DNA of 38,175 nt from a virus (IMGVR_UViG_3300047996_000241:1-38175); one strand, 5' to 3'. Shown: positions 1 through 7,766, counted from the stretch's first letter. The notes: generated by a model not told the origin, from the sequence alone. A program made the numbers and translations.

Positions 1-6
1 TTTTTT

Positions 7-1215
7 TTAAAATAACGACGATGCGTAAATTAGATTAGTGTCCAGTGTTTGTAGACCAATTGCTGTCAATACTCTATTAAGAGGATCAATCATTGCTTTT
101 TCAAATTGAGTGTCGTAATCAATTTCTGGAGCAATTTCATAAGGGTGTTCATTTGGCATATATGCATATACTTCAGATATCGGTGATTTACAGTTATAAA
201 TCTTTAGCTTTTCACCGTTACCAATAACCTTATATTTGTTTTTATACTTTTTATTGTTATTTAGTAGATAGTTATAATATCCTGCGGCTTTAACATTGGC
301 TGGACATTTTAGTCCTATCTGAAATTCTGTCTGATCATCTACAATATACTTATCGATATTGTTGGTTCTTCTATTAAATGAAATCTCATCAATATCTGCT
401 AGTTTAAATTGTTTCTTGGTTTCCTTCATAAAAACAACCAATGATTGTAGATCTTCTGCAGTTGGAGTTACTCTACTTTTAAAGATAATTTTAAGTGCTT
501 CTACTAGTTTTTCTCTAACAAATTTGGGTGTTGAAGATTGAATCGTATCAAACCCAATTGTCTTAATTTTCTTCAATGATTTATGACGGTCTGTGATCTC
601 TAACTTATCGTCCCACGCTATGTTTTGAATATACTTTTTCTTAGACATCCAAATACCATTGTATGCGAGTGCCTCTAGTTCGAACATTAAATAATTATCT
701 GTGTTTCTTTTCTCTGCGTATTTTTCCATGGTTTTAGATATGTAATCTTTTAATCTAAATCCATAAAGTGCTAAAATAAACACATCAATTTCCATCTTCT
801 CTGTTTCTTCTGGCCAAATTATTGATTCATACAAATCTTGGAACTGTACGTAACATGAATCTGTATCAATATAAATTACTGCAGGTTTTTCAATTTTACC
901 TTTTACTTTAATGCCGAAGTGTGAGTGGACTGCTGTGTCTTTGTGCCAAAACTCATTAACGTATTTATTGAGAATTGTTTCTGAGTAGAGAATTGCATTT
1001 TTGCCTTGTTTTGTAATTGACTCGGCAATGTCAATATTAAAAAAGTGGAACCACTTATTACCGAAGGCTCCGTAGATCGAGTTTAGTGTTAACTTAACTG
1101 CTTGTTCATATGCTGTATATTTGGCTGAAAGCTGCTTGTAGTGATCTACAAGCAGCTTCGCCTCATTATCAGTTAATTCCTCGATAGATTTATTTTCTAG
1201 CGCTTCGATATTCAT
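7..1215 (-). CDS. 43: Family B DNA polymerase, C-terminal part (palm motifs B and C, thumb)
   Basis: This is the C-terminal part of a T4 gp43-like replicative polymerase. With the ATG at 1213-1215 it is 402 aa. It opens with a charged helix that fits one side of the fingers, then motif B (KLTLNSIYG, K41 to Y48) and motif C (YIDTDS, metal-binding D117 and D119), followed by palm and thumb sequence. It has no exonuclease domain and no motif A; these are in the separate gene at 5821-7236, so an active enzyme needs both chains. A longer reading from a TTG at 1233 would overlap the clamp gene; I prefer the ATG, which lies 2 nt after the clamp stop and suggests coupled translation. Both parts keep their metal ligands, so this is a split gene rather than a decayed one. 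Its stop lies 6 nt from the window edge. Confidence 0.93.
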   Translation of the reverse strand: MNIEALENKSIEELTDNEAKLLVDHYKQLSAKYTAYEQAVKLTLNSIYGAFGNKWFHFFNIDIAESITKQGKNAILYSETILNKYVNEFWHKDTAVHSHFGIKVKGKIEKPAVIYIDTDSCYVQFQDLYESIIWPEETEKMEIDVFILALYGFRLKDYISKTMEKYAEKRNTDNYLMFELEALAYNGIWMSKKKYIQNIAWDDKLEITDRHKSLKKIKTIGFDTIQSSTPKFVREKLVEALKIIFKSRVTPTAEDLQSLVVFMKETKKQFKLADIDEISFNRRTNNIDKYIVDDQTEFQIGLKCPANVKAAGYYNYLLNNNKKYKNKYKVIGNGEKLKIYNCKSPISEVYAYMPNEHPYEIAPEIDYDTQFEKAMIDPLNRVLTAIGLQTLDTNLIYASSLF

Positions 1216-1217
1216 AC

Positions 1218-1961
1218 TTATGCTGTTTGACAAGTTGAAACAGTTAGTAATGTATCTGTGTCATTAGAGTTGAAAACAACCTTTGATCCTGAAACATATA
1301 CTGTTTGTTCGTCTTTGTCAAGTAAGCTTAAGTACTTTTTATAAACTGTTACTTCACCGTTTCCGCTTGTATCTGGATTGATTACAACGCTAAATGATTT
1401 ACCACTTACACTTACACCTGATACATCAGATTTAATGCTAAATGTTTCATCTTTATCTAGTGAAAATAGATTTTTAACTTTACCTATCATGTGAGTATCA
1501 AAGCTAAAGTCAAATTTACTATCTTCTCTTGCAAAGATTGCATCAATTTGATCTTGTGTAAGATCTTTAAAGCCAAGTGAAGGCTCTGAACAAGCTAAAG
1601 TAATTTCTAGCTCATCATTGAAAATACGTAGCGAAGATGCTACTAATTCATTGTCGTTTTCGATGAATTCAATTTCACCTTTAATTGCATCTGCATCAAA
1701 GTGCTTAATAGCTTCGATTACTTTGTTACCTTCAAAGAATGCAATTTTCATTTCTTTGTCAGTTTTTGGCCATTCTTCTACTTGAAAAATAGTACTTACT
1801 TCTACTGAGTGATGTTTTACTGCATCTCTTTGTGGAAGATAAACTGTTGAATTAATTGTTCCATCTGCAATTTTCATGTAAATGAAAGAGTCAATCGGTT
1901 TTACTCTGTTGATGAATGCTGTCAAAGCATGCTGGTCAATACGATCTAATTTAAGTTTCAT
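1218..1961 (-). CDS. 45: Sliding clamp (T4 gp45-like processivity factor)
   Basis: A 247-aa protein, close to the 228 aa of T4 gp45, which forms a trimeric ring that tethers the polymerase to DNA and, in T4, also activates late transcription. The call rests on size, the alternating beta-strand/helix pattern with acidic stretches, and position directly before the polymerase C-terminal gene, echoing the T4 order 45-44-62-regA-43. I see no single diagnostic motif, so the assignment is by pattern and context. The clamp-loader genes 44 and 62 that sit between clamp and polymerase in T4 are absent here. A TGAAAC-N16-GTATAAT promoter lies at 1991-2019, just downstream of the terminator of the preceding gene, so the clamp and polymerase C-part probably form their own transcript. 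Confidence 0.72.
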   Translation of the reverse strand: MKLKLDRIDQHALTAFINRVKPIDSFIYMKIADGTINSTVYLPQRDAVKHHSVEVSTIFQVEEWPKTDKEMKIAFFEGNKVIEAIKHFDADAIKGEIEFIENDNELVASSLRIFNDELEITLACSEPSLGFKDLTQDQIDAIFAREDSKFDFSFDTHMIGKVKNLFSLDKDETFSIKSDVSGVSVSGKSFSVVINPDTSGNGEVTVYKKYLSLLDKDEQTVYVSGSKVVFNSNDTDTLLTVSTCQTA

Positions 1962-1990
1962 AAATATTTGTTTTTTGATAATGATTTATT

Positions 1991-2019
1991 ATTATACTTT
2001 GTCTTATTAAAATGTTTCA
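1991..2019 (-). promoter_or_regulatory. Promoter, TGAAAC-N16-GTATAAT class, for clamp and polymerase C-part
   Basis: On the minus strand TGAAAC (2014-2019) is followed after exactly 16 nt by GTATAAT (1991-1997). The predicted transcript starts about 22 nt before the clamp ATG. The same arrangement recurs at 2638-2666, 26205-26233, 26429-26457 and, less exactly, 12523-12551 and 7738-7766. The preceding gene's terminator overlaps the upstream side, so a separate promoter is needed here. Confidence 0.65.
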
Positions 2020-2021
2020 AT

Positions 2022-2053
2022 AAAAAAGCCCGAGATCCTAGAAACTCGGGCTT
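2022..2053 (-). terminator. Rho-independent terminator of the beta-barrel gene
   Basis: On the minus strand a 9-bp perfect stem (AAGCCCGAG with CTCGGGCTT, arms 2045-2053 and 2026-2034) is followed by a T tract covering 2022-2027. It sits 25 nt after the stop of the outer-membrane beta-barrel gene and just before the clamp promoter. Confidence 0.85.
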
Positions 2054-2078
2054 ATAATTTAACCAAATCAGTTTTAGT

Positions 2079-2495
2079 TTAGAACTTTAAACCAAAGCCG
2101 ATTTGAAGGTTAGTTGTCTCAGTTCCTAAATCGTAAACGATTTTTGGATCTACAAACATAGATCCTTTATGGAATGCGAACATTTTACCTACGCCTAATT
2201 GAAGTTGATCGAAATCAAAATCATTAAGTCCTACATATCCAAAAAACCCTTTGTGGAAATATCTTCCTTCTAGGCCTAAAGACATGTCTTCAGTTGAATC
2301 TGCCTGTGAAAGGCTCATTCCCACCATGTAGTTATCTGCAAATGCATAACCGATTGTTGGTTGGATTGATAATTCAGTCCAAGCCGTGTTAGTAATATCG
2401 CCAGTACCTACGTACCAGTCACCTTTTGCATTCTGTGCATTTGCACCGAATGTTGTCAATGCCGCAAGGGCTAATGTTAAAATAAAATTTTTCAT
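2079..2495 (-). CDS. Small outer-membrane beta-barrel protein with Sec signal peptide
   Basis: A 138-aa secreted protein. Residues 1-21 form a Sec signal peptide (charged start, Leu/Ala-rich core, ending GANAQ, a typical Bacteroidota signal peptidase I site). The mature 117 aa alternate polar and hydrophobic residues in about eight short strands rich in Gly and aromatics, and the chain ends in Phe (GFGLKF), the usual outer-membrane insertion signal. This suggests a minimal transmembrane barrel of the OmpW/OmpX size class. It sits between nrdA and the clamp with its own promoter (2638-2666), a roughly 135-nt leader and a terminator (2022-2053), so it is an independently expressed insert in a replication operon. 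Possible roles, all inference: blocking superinfection by masking or competing with the receptor, or altering host permeability. A captured host gene is likely; the exact family is not identified. Confidence 0.8.
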   Translation of the reverse strand: MKNFILTLALAALTTFGANAQNAKGDWYVGTGDITNTAWTELSIQPTIGYAFADNYMVGMSLSQADSTEDMSLGLEGRYFHKGFFGYVGLNDFDFDQLQLGVGKMFAFHKGSMFVDPKIVYDLGTETTNLQIGFGLKF

Positions 2496-2637
2496 ATTAA
2501 AATGTTTTGGTTAAAATAAATCTATCAGTCTGTGATAACAGTTCTAGGAGTAAAGATAGATGTGCTGCTGTTATTTTTAGCAGTCTTTGTTAATAAGTAT
2601 AATGAAGTTGTGTTCATTTTTCTTTGTTAATTGGTCT
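2496..2637 (-). promoter_or_regulatory. Long 5' leader of the beta-barrel gene
   Basis: The promoter at 2638-2666 leaves an untranslated leader of about 135 nt, unusual among the compact neighbours. On the minus strand it holds a 7-bp inverted repeat, ATAACAG with CTGTTAT, separated by 26 nt, and a smaller CTGCT/AGCAG hairpin. I recognise no known riboswitch and see no convincing ORF. Confidence 0.35.
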
Positions 2638-2666
2638 ATTATACCATGTAAACAAAAAAGGTTTCA
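2638..2666 (-). promoter_or_regulatory. Promoter, TGAAAC-N16-GTATAAT class, for the beta-barrel gene
   Basis: Minus-strand TGAAAC at 2661-2666 and GTATAATAG with its first seven bases at 2638-2644, separated by 16 nt. It lies in the gene-free stretch 2496-2811, downstream of the nrdA terminator hairpin. Confidence 0.65.
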
Positions 2667-2715
2667 TTTTTTATCTAAAATAATTAACATTTGATTGTTA
2701 ATATGATAATTCTTT

Positions 2716-2755
2716 ATAAAAAGCGAGGCCAGACAGTAGCGATACGTCTGGCCTC
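2716..2755 (-). terminator. Rho-independent terminator after nrdA
   Basis: A 10-bp perfect stem (GAGGCCAGAC with GTCTGGCCTC, arms 2746-2755 and 2725-2734) is followed on the minus strand by GCTTTTTATAAAG. It is the last of three hairpins after the nrdA stop. Confidence 0.8.
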
Positions 2756-2801
2756 TTTCCGAGAACTATCCCGGTCCTAAGACGTGGTCTTCAAACCACA
2801 C
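2725..2801 (-). ncRNA. Three-hairpin RNA element in the nrdA 3' region
   Basis: In minus-strand order: hairpin 1 (GTGGTT/GACCAC, 2784-2799, tetraloop TGAA), hairpin 2 (CCGGGA/TCTCGG, 2759-2774, tetraloop TAGT, one G-U pair) and hairpin 3, the terminator stem at 2725-2755. Spacers are short (9 and 3 nt). The G+C-rich content contrasts with the AT-rich surroundings. It may be a stable 3'-end structure, a processed small RNA or just an elaborate terminator. It is not a tRNA: there is no cloverleaf and no T-loop. Confidence 0.4.
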
Positions 2802-2811
2802 CTTTTTATTT

Positions 2812-4644
2812 TTATCCGTCACACGCTGCACAGTCAGGATCTGTAGCGGATGCAGCAATATCTCCTCTAAGTACACTTTCAGTTCTCATATAGTAAAGTG
2901 TTTTTACGCCCTTTCTGTATGCCTCTAAATGTACTTGATTAATAAATTTAGGTTCAGCTTCTTTTGGGAAAGCTAGATTTAAACTTGCAGCTTGATCAAC
3001 ATATTGTTGTCTAATACCCGCTTGTCTTACTAGATCTAATTGATTAATTTCCTTAAATGTTCTAAATACATCTTTCATAGGAATATAATCAGCTTGCTCT
3101 AAAGTTGGTAATTTTTCTAATTGTCTTTGAGTCAATGGTTTTTGAATACCTGCAGTTCCATCGTTATCTGAAAACGAGGAAACAAAATAATCTTCAATCC
3201 ATGGTAAACCTAAAACCGAGCCGCCATCTTCTAATATCTTGTCCCATGTTGATTTAGTATTTTTACCGATAGTTTCCAAAACCTTTTCTAATGTTGGGTT
3301 TTTTCTAATGAAAGTGCCTTTAGCTGTTTGTTCTGTTAATAGATTTGCTGCCCATGGTTCAATACCTGGTGAAACATTTCCACTGAGTTTTGAATTAGTT
3401 ACTGTAGGAGCAATAGCTCTTAGGTGTGTGTTTCTCATTCCAGTCCCTACACACCAAAGTGGTTCACCATATTCCGTAGCTAAATCTCTAGATGCTCTTT
3501 CAGATTCTATCTTTAATTGTGAAAATATTTTACGTGTTTCAAATTGAGCCGATAGAGAATCAAACGGAATGTTCTTTTCTTGTAAATATGTATGCCATCC
3601 TAATACACCAAGTCCCAATGCTCTTCCTTTTTCAGCTGATCTAATTGAGTTTTCAAAACCTCTCATAAATTTAGCCTTTTGGATAAATTCTTCCATAACG
3701 CCATCTAAAAACCAAGTCGCAGTGTAAATAAGATCAGTATCTTTCCATTCGTTGTATTTTGCTAGGTTTACAGATGATAAACAACATACGAATGAATGCG
3801 ATTCATCTGTGTGTAATGTAATTTCAGAACAAATATTGGTCATATAAACTTTTAATCCATTTTTGTGATATGCTTCTGGATTAGCTCTATTTACATTTCC
3901 TTTATACATGATATATGGTTCTCCTGTAGATCTACGCTTTCTTAAAAGTGCAGCCCATCTTTTACGAGATTCCTTATCACCTGCTTCTACTTTTTGCATA
4001 AAGCCATCTGGAACAACAGCACATTGATGTAGATTTAAAGATTGTCTATTTACATCACCTTTAGGTTCTCTAATTTCTAGCCATTCCCAGAAATCATCAT
4101 GTTCAATATCAATATTAACTGACGCAGCTCCACGTCTGACAGACCCTTGGTTAGTAGCAAGGATTGTAGAGTCATATATTTTACAGAACGGTACGACTCC
4201 GTCGCTTGTTCCATTACCTGTGATTTTTGCACCCGCTGGTCTAATTTGATTAATACCTAGTCCAACACCTCCACCATGCTTAGCGAGTAACATCATTTCT
4301 AAGTTTTTAGCTCCAATGTCATGAATAGAATCAGCGACATCAATACCAAAACATGAAATAGGAAGTCCTCTTTCTAGCCCAGTGTTTGAAAGAACCGGTG
4401 AGGCTAGATTCAACCAACCTTTCCATATATAATCAAAAAATTTCGATGCAAGTTCAGGTTTACCTAATCTTTTAGCAATTGTAGTTGCAACTCTCCAATA
4501 TGCATCTTTTGGCGTTTCATCTTGGTAACAATATCCTTTGCTTATTGTCTTAACGTATATCTCTGTGTTTCCCCATGTTGGGAAATCAACACCTAGCTCC
4601 CAACCTAATGAAGCTCCATAGTTTACTTTATTTTCTTTACTCAT
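2812..4644 (-). CDS. nrdA: Class I ribonucleoside-diphosphate reductase, alpha subunit
   Basis: Catalytic subunit that reduces ribonucleotides to deoxyribonucleotides for phage DNA synthesis. The 610-aa chain keeps the expected residues: the active-site N-x-C-x-E (N270, C272, E274 in TNICSEITL), C98 (LPISCFG) and a Cys at 287/288 as the reducible pair, the radical-transfer YY pair (Y584, Y585) and a C-terminal CAAC (C605, C608) that would be re-reduced by thioredoxin or glutaredoxin. It lacks the N-terminal ATP-cone, so dATP feedback on overall activity is probably absent; this is common in phage enzymes and is not a truncation scar, since the protein opens directly in the catalytic barrel. 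It follows nrdB by 14 nt in the same transcript and is followed by a strong terminator. Confidence 0.96.
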   Translation of the reverse strand: MSKENKVNYGASLGWELGVDFPTWGNTEIYVKTISKGYCYQDETPKDAYWRVATTIAKRLGKPELASKFFDYIWKGWLNLASPVLSNTGLERGLPISCFGIDVADSIHDIGAKNLEMMLLAKHGGGVGLGINQIRPAGAKITGNGTSDGVVPFCKIYDSTILATNQGSVRRGAASVNIDIEHDDFWEWLEIREPKGDVNRQSLNLHQCAVVPDGFMQKVEAGDKESRKRWAALLRKRRSTGEPYIMYKGNVNRANPEAYHKNGLKVYMTNICSEITLHTDESHSFVCCLSSVNLAKYNEWKDTDLIYTATWFLDGVMEEFIQKAKFMRGFENSIRSAEKGRALGLGVLGWHTYLQEKNIPFDSLSAQFETRKIFSQLKIESERASRDLATEYGEPLWCVGTGMRNTHLRAIAPTVTNSKLSGNVSPGIEPWAANLLTEQTAKGTFIRKNPTLEKVLETIGKNTKSTWDKILEDGGSVLGLPWIEDYFVSSFSDNDGTAGIQKPLTQRQLEKLPTLEQADYIPMKDVFRTFKEINQLDLVRQAGIRQQYVDQAASLNLAFPKEAEPKFINQVHLEAYRKGVKTLYYMRTESVLRGDIAASATDPDCAACDG

Positions 4645-4658
4645 TTTTATTATCTGTA

Positions 4659-5669
4659 TTAGTCGAACAAGTCATCCTCGTCCCAATTCTCGTCTTCTCC
4701 TGCTTTTGCGTAATCAGTAGGTCTGATAGCAAAAAAGTCGGTGTGTGTATGTCCACCTGTTAGGTGATAAAACCAATCTAAGTTACTTGCTTTTTCATCA
4801 TCTAATTCCATAAAAGGACCATCGGTGTATCCAAGCTCTGCAATCTTTTCATTAGCTCTTTTAACAATAAAATGTTTTAGATTTTCTGCTTCCATATTTG
4901 CAAGATCACCTTGCTCAAACATTTTATCAATAAACTTGTGTTCCATTTCAACCATCAATCTAGCAGCTTCTAAAACTTCTGATTCTACTTGATCCTTTAA
5001 TTCTGGATACTCTGTACACATGTGTCTGAATAACTGGCATCCCATTTTTGAGTGCAAAGACTCATCTCTTACTGACCACTTCATTTGTTGGCCAATTCCT
5101 TTGAGTAAGTTTCTCATTTGGAAACTATATAAAACCGCAAAAGAACTGTAGAGTGAAACACCTTCAGCAAATGCTGAGAAAATAGCTAATGACCTAGCGA
5201 CTTCTTTTCTAGCATCTTCATTAACTGCTAGATCTTCATGCGTGTAATCTGCAGAAGTTGAAGTTAATAGGTCAAACTTTTCGGCAATTGTAGGTTCGTG
5301 TAAAAATGCTGCAAAATCCTCTAAGCCCAACGTTTCATTAAGATATGAATATGCAACTGCATGTATTGTTTCTTGTGATCCAAACATCATAGCCATTTGT
5401 CTAATCTCATGTTTAGGAAACCAACTCGTTACCATATTAGTCCAATAGTCTGAAACTGCACATTCGGTTTGAGCAAAACCCAAAAGAATATTACCTACAA
5501 GGTTTTTTTCATGTGGCATAAGATTTTCATTCCAATCTTTTACATCACCTTGCATTGAGATTTCAGTGTGTAACCAAAAGGCTTGGGCCTGTTTAAGCCA
5601 ACCTTCGTTATAGTATTCAGGATATTCGAACGGTTTGTATTCTAAGCGTTCTTTAAAGAGATTTGACAT
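4659..5669 (-). CDS. nrdB: Class I ribonucleotide reductase, beta (radical) subunit
   Basis: A 336-aa ferritin-like diiron protein that makes the tyrosyl radical for NrdA. The full ligand set can be placed: D45 (DWNENL), E100 and H103 with radical Tyr107 (ETIHAVAY), E169 (FAEGVSLY), E203 and H206 (RDESLH). The acidic tail (last residues DDLFD) fits the peptide that docks on the alpha subunit. The order nrdB then nrdA is the reverse of the usual bacterial order. The gene is preceded by a structured 150-nt leader (5670-5820). Start context is AGCAATATG, with no Shine-Dalgarno sequence. Confidence 0.96.
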   Translation of the reverse strand: MSNLFKERLEYKPFEYPEYYNEGWLKQAQAFWLHTEISMQGDVKDWNENLMPHEKNLVGNILLGFAQTECAVSDYWTNMVTSWFPKHEIRQMAMMFGSQETIHAVAYSYLNETLGLEDFAAFLHEPTIAEKFDLLTSTSADYTHEDLAVNEDARKEVARSLAIFSAFAEGVSLYSSFAVLYSFQMRNLLKGIGQQMKWSVRDESLHSKMGCQLFRHMCTEYPELKDQVESEVLEAARLMVEMEHKFIDKMFEQGDLANMEAENLKHFIVKRANEKIAELGYTDGPFMELDDEKASNLDWFYHLTGGHTHTDFFAIRPTDYAKAGEDENWDEDDLFD

Positions 5670-5820
5670 ATTGCTATTATTTTTTTAAGTTTTTTTACAG
5701 AATCCGGTTAAGACTACAATGGGCCTTATGTAAGACCCAGTCTAATCTATTTAGATGTAAGAATAATAGCAGCGCTGCTAGGATTTTATATATCATGCTA
5801 CTATTTCTTTTTTCTAAAAA
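5670..5820 (-). promoter_or_regulatory. Structured leader upstream of nrdB
   Basis: This 151-nt gap between the polymerase N-part and nrdB holds, in minus-strand order, a perfect 14-nt palindrome TAGCAGCGCTGCTA (5767-5780) and then a hairpin with an inner stem GGGTCTTA/TAAGGCCC (5731-5738 with 5721-5728, one G-U) extended by AGACT/AGTCT (5739-5743 with 5711-5715) across a 5-nt bulge. A -10-like ATATATAAAAT lies near 5783-5793. A 33-codon hydrophobic mini-ORF (5695-5796, starting MIYKILAALLLFL) also fits here; I cannot tell whether it is translated. Regulation of RNR by this leader is inference. Confidence 0.35.
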
Positions 5821-7236
5821 TTAGACCTTAATTTTTTTCTTTAATTTTTTTTCTAGTTCATGTGCTTTTTCATAATACTCGTAAGAAGTTCTTTTATAGT
5901 CCTTTCTTTGACCATATAAATCTGCTAGTATCTTTTTGAGAATACTATCTTCTTTCTTATATACAACACCATTTTCACAGACAATGACATCTTTGTCTTT
6001 TCTTCTTTCTGGAATATCCATTTCATTCACTTGTTCAATAAATGCATCCGGAGATATATTAAATTGACGCATGATTGATGGATACAGAGATGCAAAGTCA
6101 AACGCAGAAACTCCAGAGTAATAGCCTACAATAGGCTGTTTAACAAATGCTCCTTCGAATTTGCCATCTTTTTTAGCATCTTCTTTATTCCATTCCATTC
6201 CAATTTTTTTATTCTGACCTATTAGCTTTCTAGCTATAAGTGCTTCAGTTACTGCCACTGGAGATGCTGCTTTATAAAGCGGCATTCTTGTGATAGTTGC
6301 CAATGTCAATAGTACTTCCATGGATCTAAGTTGTTGATCTATGTAATATACCAGACAAGAATCGACTACGTTATAGTAAATGTACTTTTGAAAATTATCT
6401 TCATAAAGTTCTTGTAATCCACCGGTGTATTTGATTTTTGCAACATCTAATACTGAGCTCGATACAAAATCTAAAGAATTAGATTCTTTTACTGCAACTG
6501 ATCTATCATATTTATCATATAATTGCATGTAATCTAGAATACCCATGTGCAATGGTCTACTATCATTTCGATCTAGCGATCCAGTGATAGCCACATCAGT
6601 CAGGTCGATTTGTAATCTCTTACATCTGTTTACTATATACTGCCAGTCATAGTTAATGAAGTTCCAACCAGTCATCATTGGGAACTTAGGTAAAAACTTA
6701 TGTAAGAAACTATAAACCATGTTATACTCGTCGTCAAACTTGTAATAACTAAATTCCCAATCTTGATCATAATCTTTGAAGTGTTTATTGGTATCTTCTT
6801 CAATTTTCTTGATCTGATCAGAACTCATGTCTTCTAAACCTAAAACAATTGCTTTGCGCTCAGGTGTAATAATAGAAAACGATAGAATTCTGGTTTTTGC
6901 TTCTTCTGCTTTTGGGAATCCATCTACAATTTCAGTTTCAATATCCACAAAGTATGTACGTGGCATATTAAATTCAAAGATTTCTTCTTGATCTTTTTCA
7001 GGCAATGAATCCATGAAATAGAGCAGGCTAAATTTATTAAAACTTCTAGAGATAGATCTTTTAATAGGTCTATTATCCCAATTCCTAAACTTAACATCTT
7101 TCCAACGATCCTTTTCTTCAGTAACTACCCAATTTTCAAATTTATTTACAGAATATCTTTTAAAGGAAACTTTACCTTCCTTATCGTAGTAACTAATAAT
7201 AACTTCGTTTTCTTTTTGCTCTATGTCTAGTAACAT
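5821..7236 (-). CDS. 43: Family B DNA polymerase, N-terminal part (3'-5' exonuclease and palm motif A)
   Basis: A 471-aa N-terminal part of a gp43-like polymerase. The proofreading exonuclease is intact: Exo I FVDIETE (D98, E100), Exo II GWNFINYD (D197), Exo III YNVVD (D292). Palm motif A is DFASLYPSIM with metal-binding D380. The chain then runs into the fingers (DLYGQRKDYKR, the dNTP-contacting helix) and stops in a Lys-rich helix (KKLKKKIKV). Motifs B and C are encoded at 7-1215, about 4.6 kb further along the transcript. The break falls at the tip of the fingers, between its two helices, a place where the fold can tolerate two chains. Gene 43 split in the fingers is known from some Aeromonas T4-like phages (from memory). 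The enzyme probably works as a heterodimer. Confidence 0.94.
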   Translation of the reverse strand: MLLDIEQKENEVIISYYDKEGKVSFKRYSVNKFENWVVTEEKDRWKDVKFRNWDNRPIKRSISRSFNKFSLLYFMDSLPEKDQEEIFEFNMPRTYFVDIETEIVDGFPKAEEAKTRILSFSIITPERKAIVLGLEDMSSDQIKKIEEDTNKHFKDYDQDWEFSYYKFDDEYNMVYSFLHKFLPKFPMMTGWNFINYDWQYIVNRCKRLQIDLTDVAITGSLDRNDSRPLHMGILDYMQLYDKYDRSVAVKESNSLDFVSSSVLDVAKIKYTGGLQELYEDNFQKYIYYNVVDSCLVYYIDQQLRSMEVLLTLATITRMPLYKAASPVAVTEALIARKLIGQNKKIGMEWNKEDAKKDGKFEGAFVKQPIVGYYSGVSAFDFASLYPSIMRQFNISPDAFIEQVNEMDIPERRKDKDVIVCENGVVYKKEDSILKKILADLYGQRKDYKRTSYEYYEKAHELEKKLKKKIKV

Positions 7237-7254
7237 ATTATGTGTGTTGTTTGA

Positions 7255-7719
7255 TTAATATCCTCGCTCTTGTCTATCGTGATTCTCAGCATTCTTTGCC
7301 ATGTACAAGTTAACTATATCTTTACTTGTCATACCAATAGAAATTGCAAAGTTCATATAAAAATGAAGACCATCAATCCACTCATAAAATAATTCTAGCT
7401 TATCTTCTTCGCTAAGATCTTCGATTTTCATTTCAGGAGTCTTAACATTGTCCTTCTTCCAGTATTTCCAACCTGCGTTTCCAATACCGTCATTAATTCC
7501 GCCTAGTGCATCAAACATTTCATTAAGCTCATCGCTCATTGCATGTTTGTTTACCATCCAGAAATCTGCAATCTCTTTAATGCTCCAACCTTCAAAGTTA
7601 AAGCCCAATCTAGATTGCAATTCTTTTTGTTTGTCAAAGAGTAAACCAAAAGTATCTTTAGTATCTTTGTGATAATCTTGAATATCAAGATCTGCGCATT
7701 TGTTGTCTATGTTTGCCAT
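7255..7719 (-). CDS. Dimeric all-alpha dUTPase (dUTPase_2, MazG-like fold)
   Basis: A 154-aa all-helical protein. Metal-binding acidic motifs appear as DELNEMFDALGG and ELFYEWIDGLHF (E-x-x-E and E-x-x-D type), and the C-terminus YMAKNAENHDRQERGY matches the nucleotide-binding KN-x-x-N-x-x-RQ-x-x-GY signature of the dimeric dUTPase family. It would hydrolyse dUTP (perhaps also dUDP) to dUMP, limiting uracil in DNA and feeding dTMP or modified-dUMP synthesis. It lies 18 nt before the polymerase N-part and may be read from a weak TGAAAC-class promoter at 7738-7766. A deoxycytidine-nucleotide relative of the same fold cannot be ruled out. Confidence 0.8.
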   Translation of the reverse strand: MANIDNKCADLDIQDYHKDTKDTFGLLFDKQKELQSRLGFNFEGWSIKEIADFWMVNKHAMSDELNEMFDALGGINDGIGNAGWKYWKKDNVKTPEMKIEDLSEEDKLELFYEWIDGLHFYMNFAISIGMTSKDIVNLYMAKNAENHDRQERGY

Positions 7720-7737
7720 ATTTTTTTGTGTATATTA

Positions 7738-7766
7738 ATTCTATGATCTTTAGTGAGATAGTTTCA
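7738..7766 (-). promoter_or_regulatory. Possible promoter, TGAAAC-N16-ATAGAAT, for dUTPase
   Basis: Minus-strand TGAAAC at 7761-7766 with ATAGAAT at 7738-7744, the same 16-nt spacing as the better copies but a weaker -10. Predicted start lies about 12 nt before the dUTPase ATG. Confidence 0.35.

Noticed and set aside
7-1215. The two polymerase pieces as a frameshift or assembly error
   Set aside because: They lie 4.6 kb apart with intact genes between them, each has a proper start and stop, and the break falls at a natural domain point.
2587-2608. A plus-strand TATAAT near TTTGTT
   Set aside because: No plus-strand gene follows, and the AT-rich sequence gives such matches by chance.
2773-2802. 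A tRNA-like arm with a 5-bp stem near TTGAAG
   Set aside because: There is no complete cloverleaf, the loop has 6 nt and no anticodon arm can be drawn. It is better read as one of three hairpins.
2812-4644. nrdA as an N-terminally truncated gene
   Set aside because: Only the regulatory ATP-cone is missing; all catalytic residues are present and the start directly follows nrdB with a normal gap.
5695-5796. A 33-codon hydrophobic ORF in the nrdB leader as a confirmed gene
   Set aside because: A frame of this length is not rare by chance, and it coincides with strong inverted repeats. I mention it as a possibility only.
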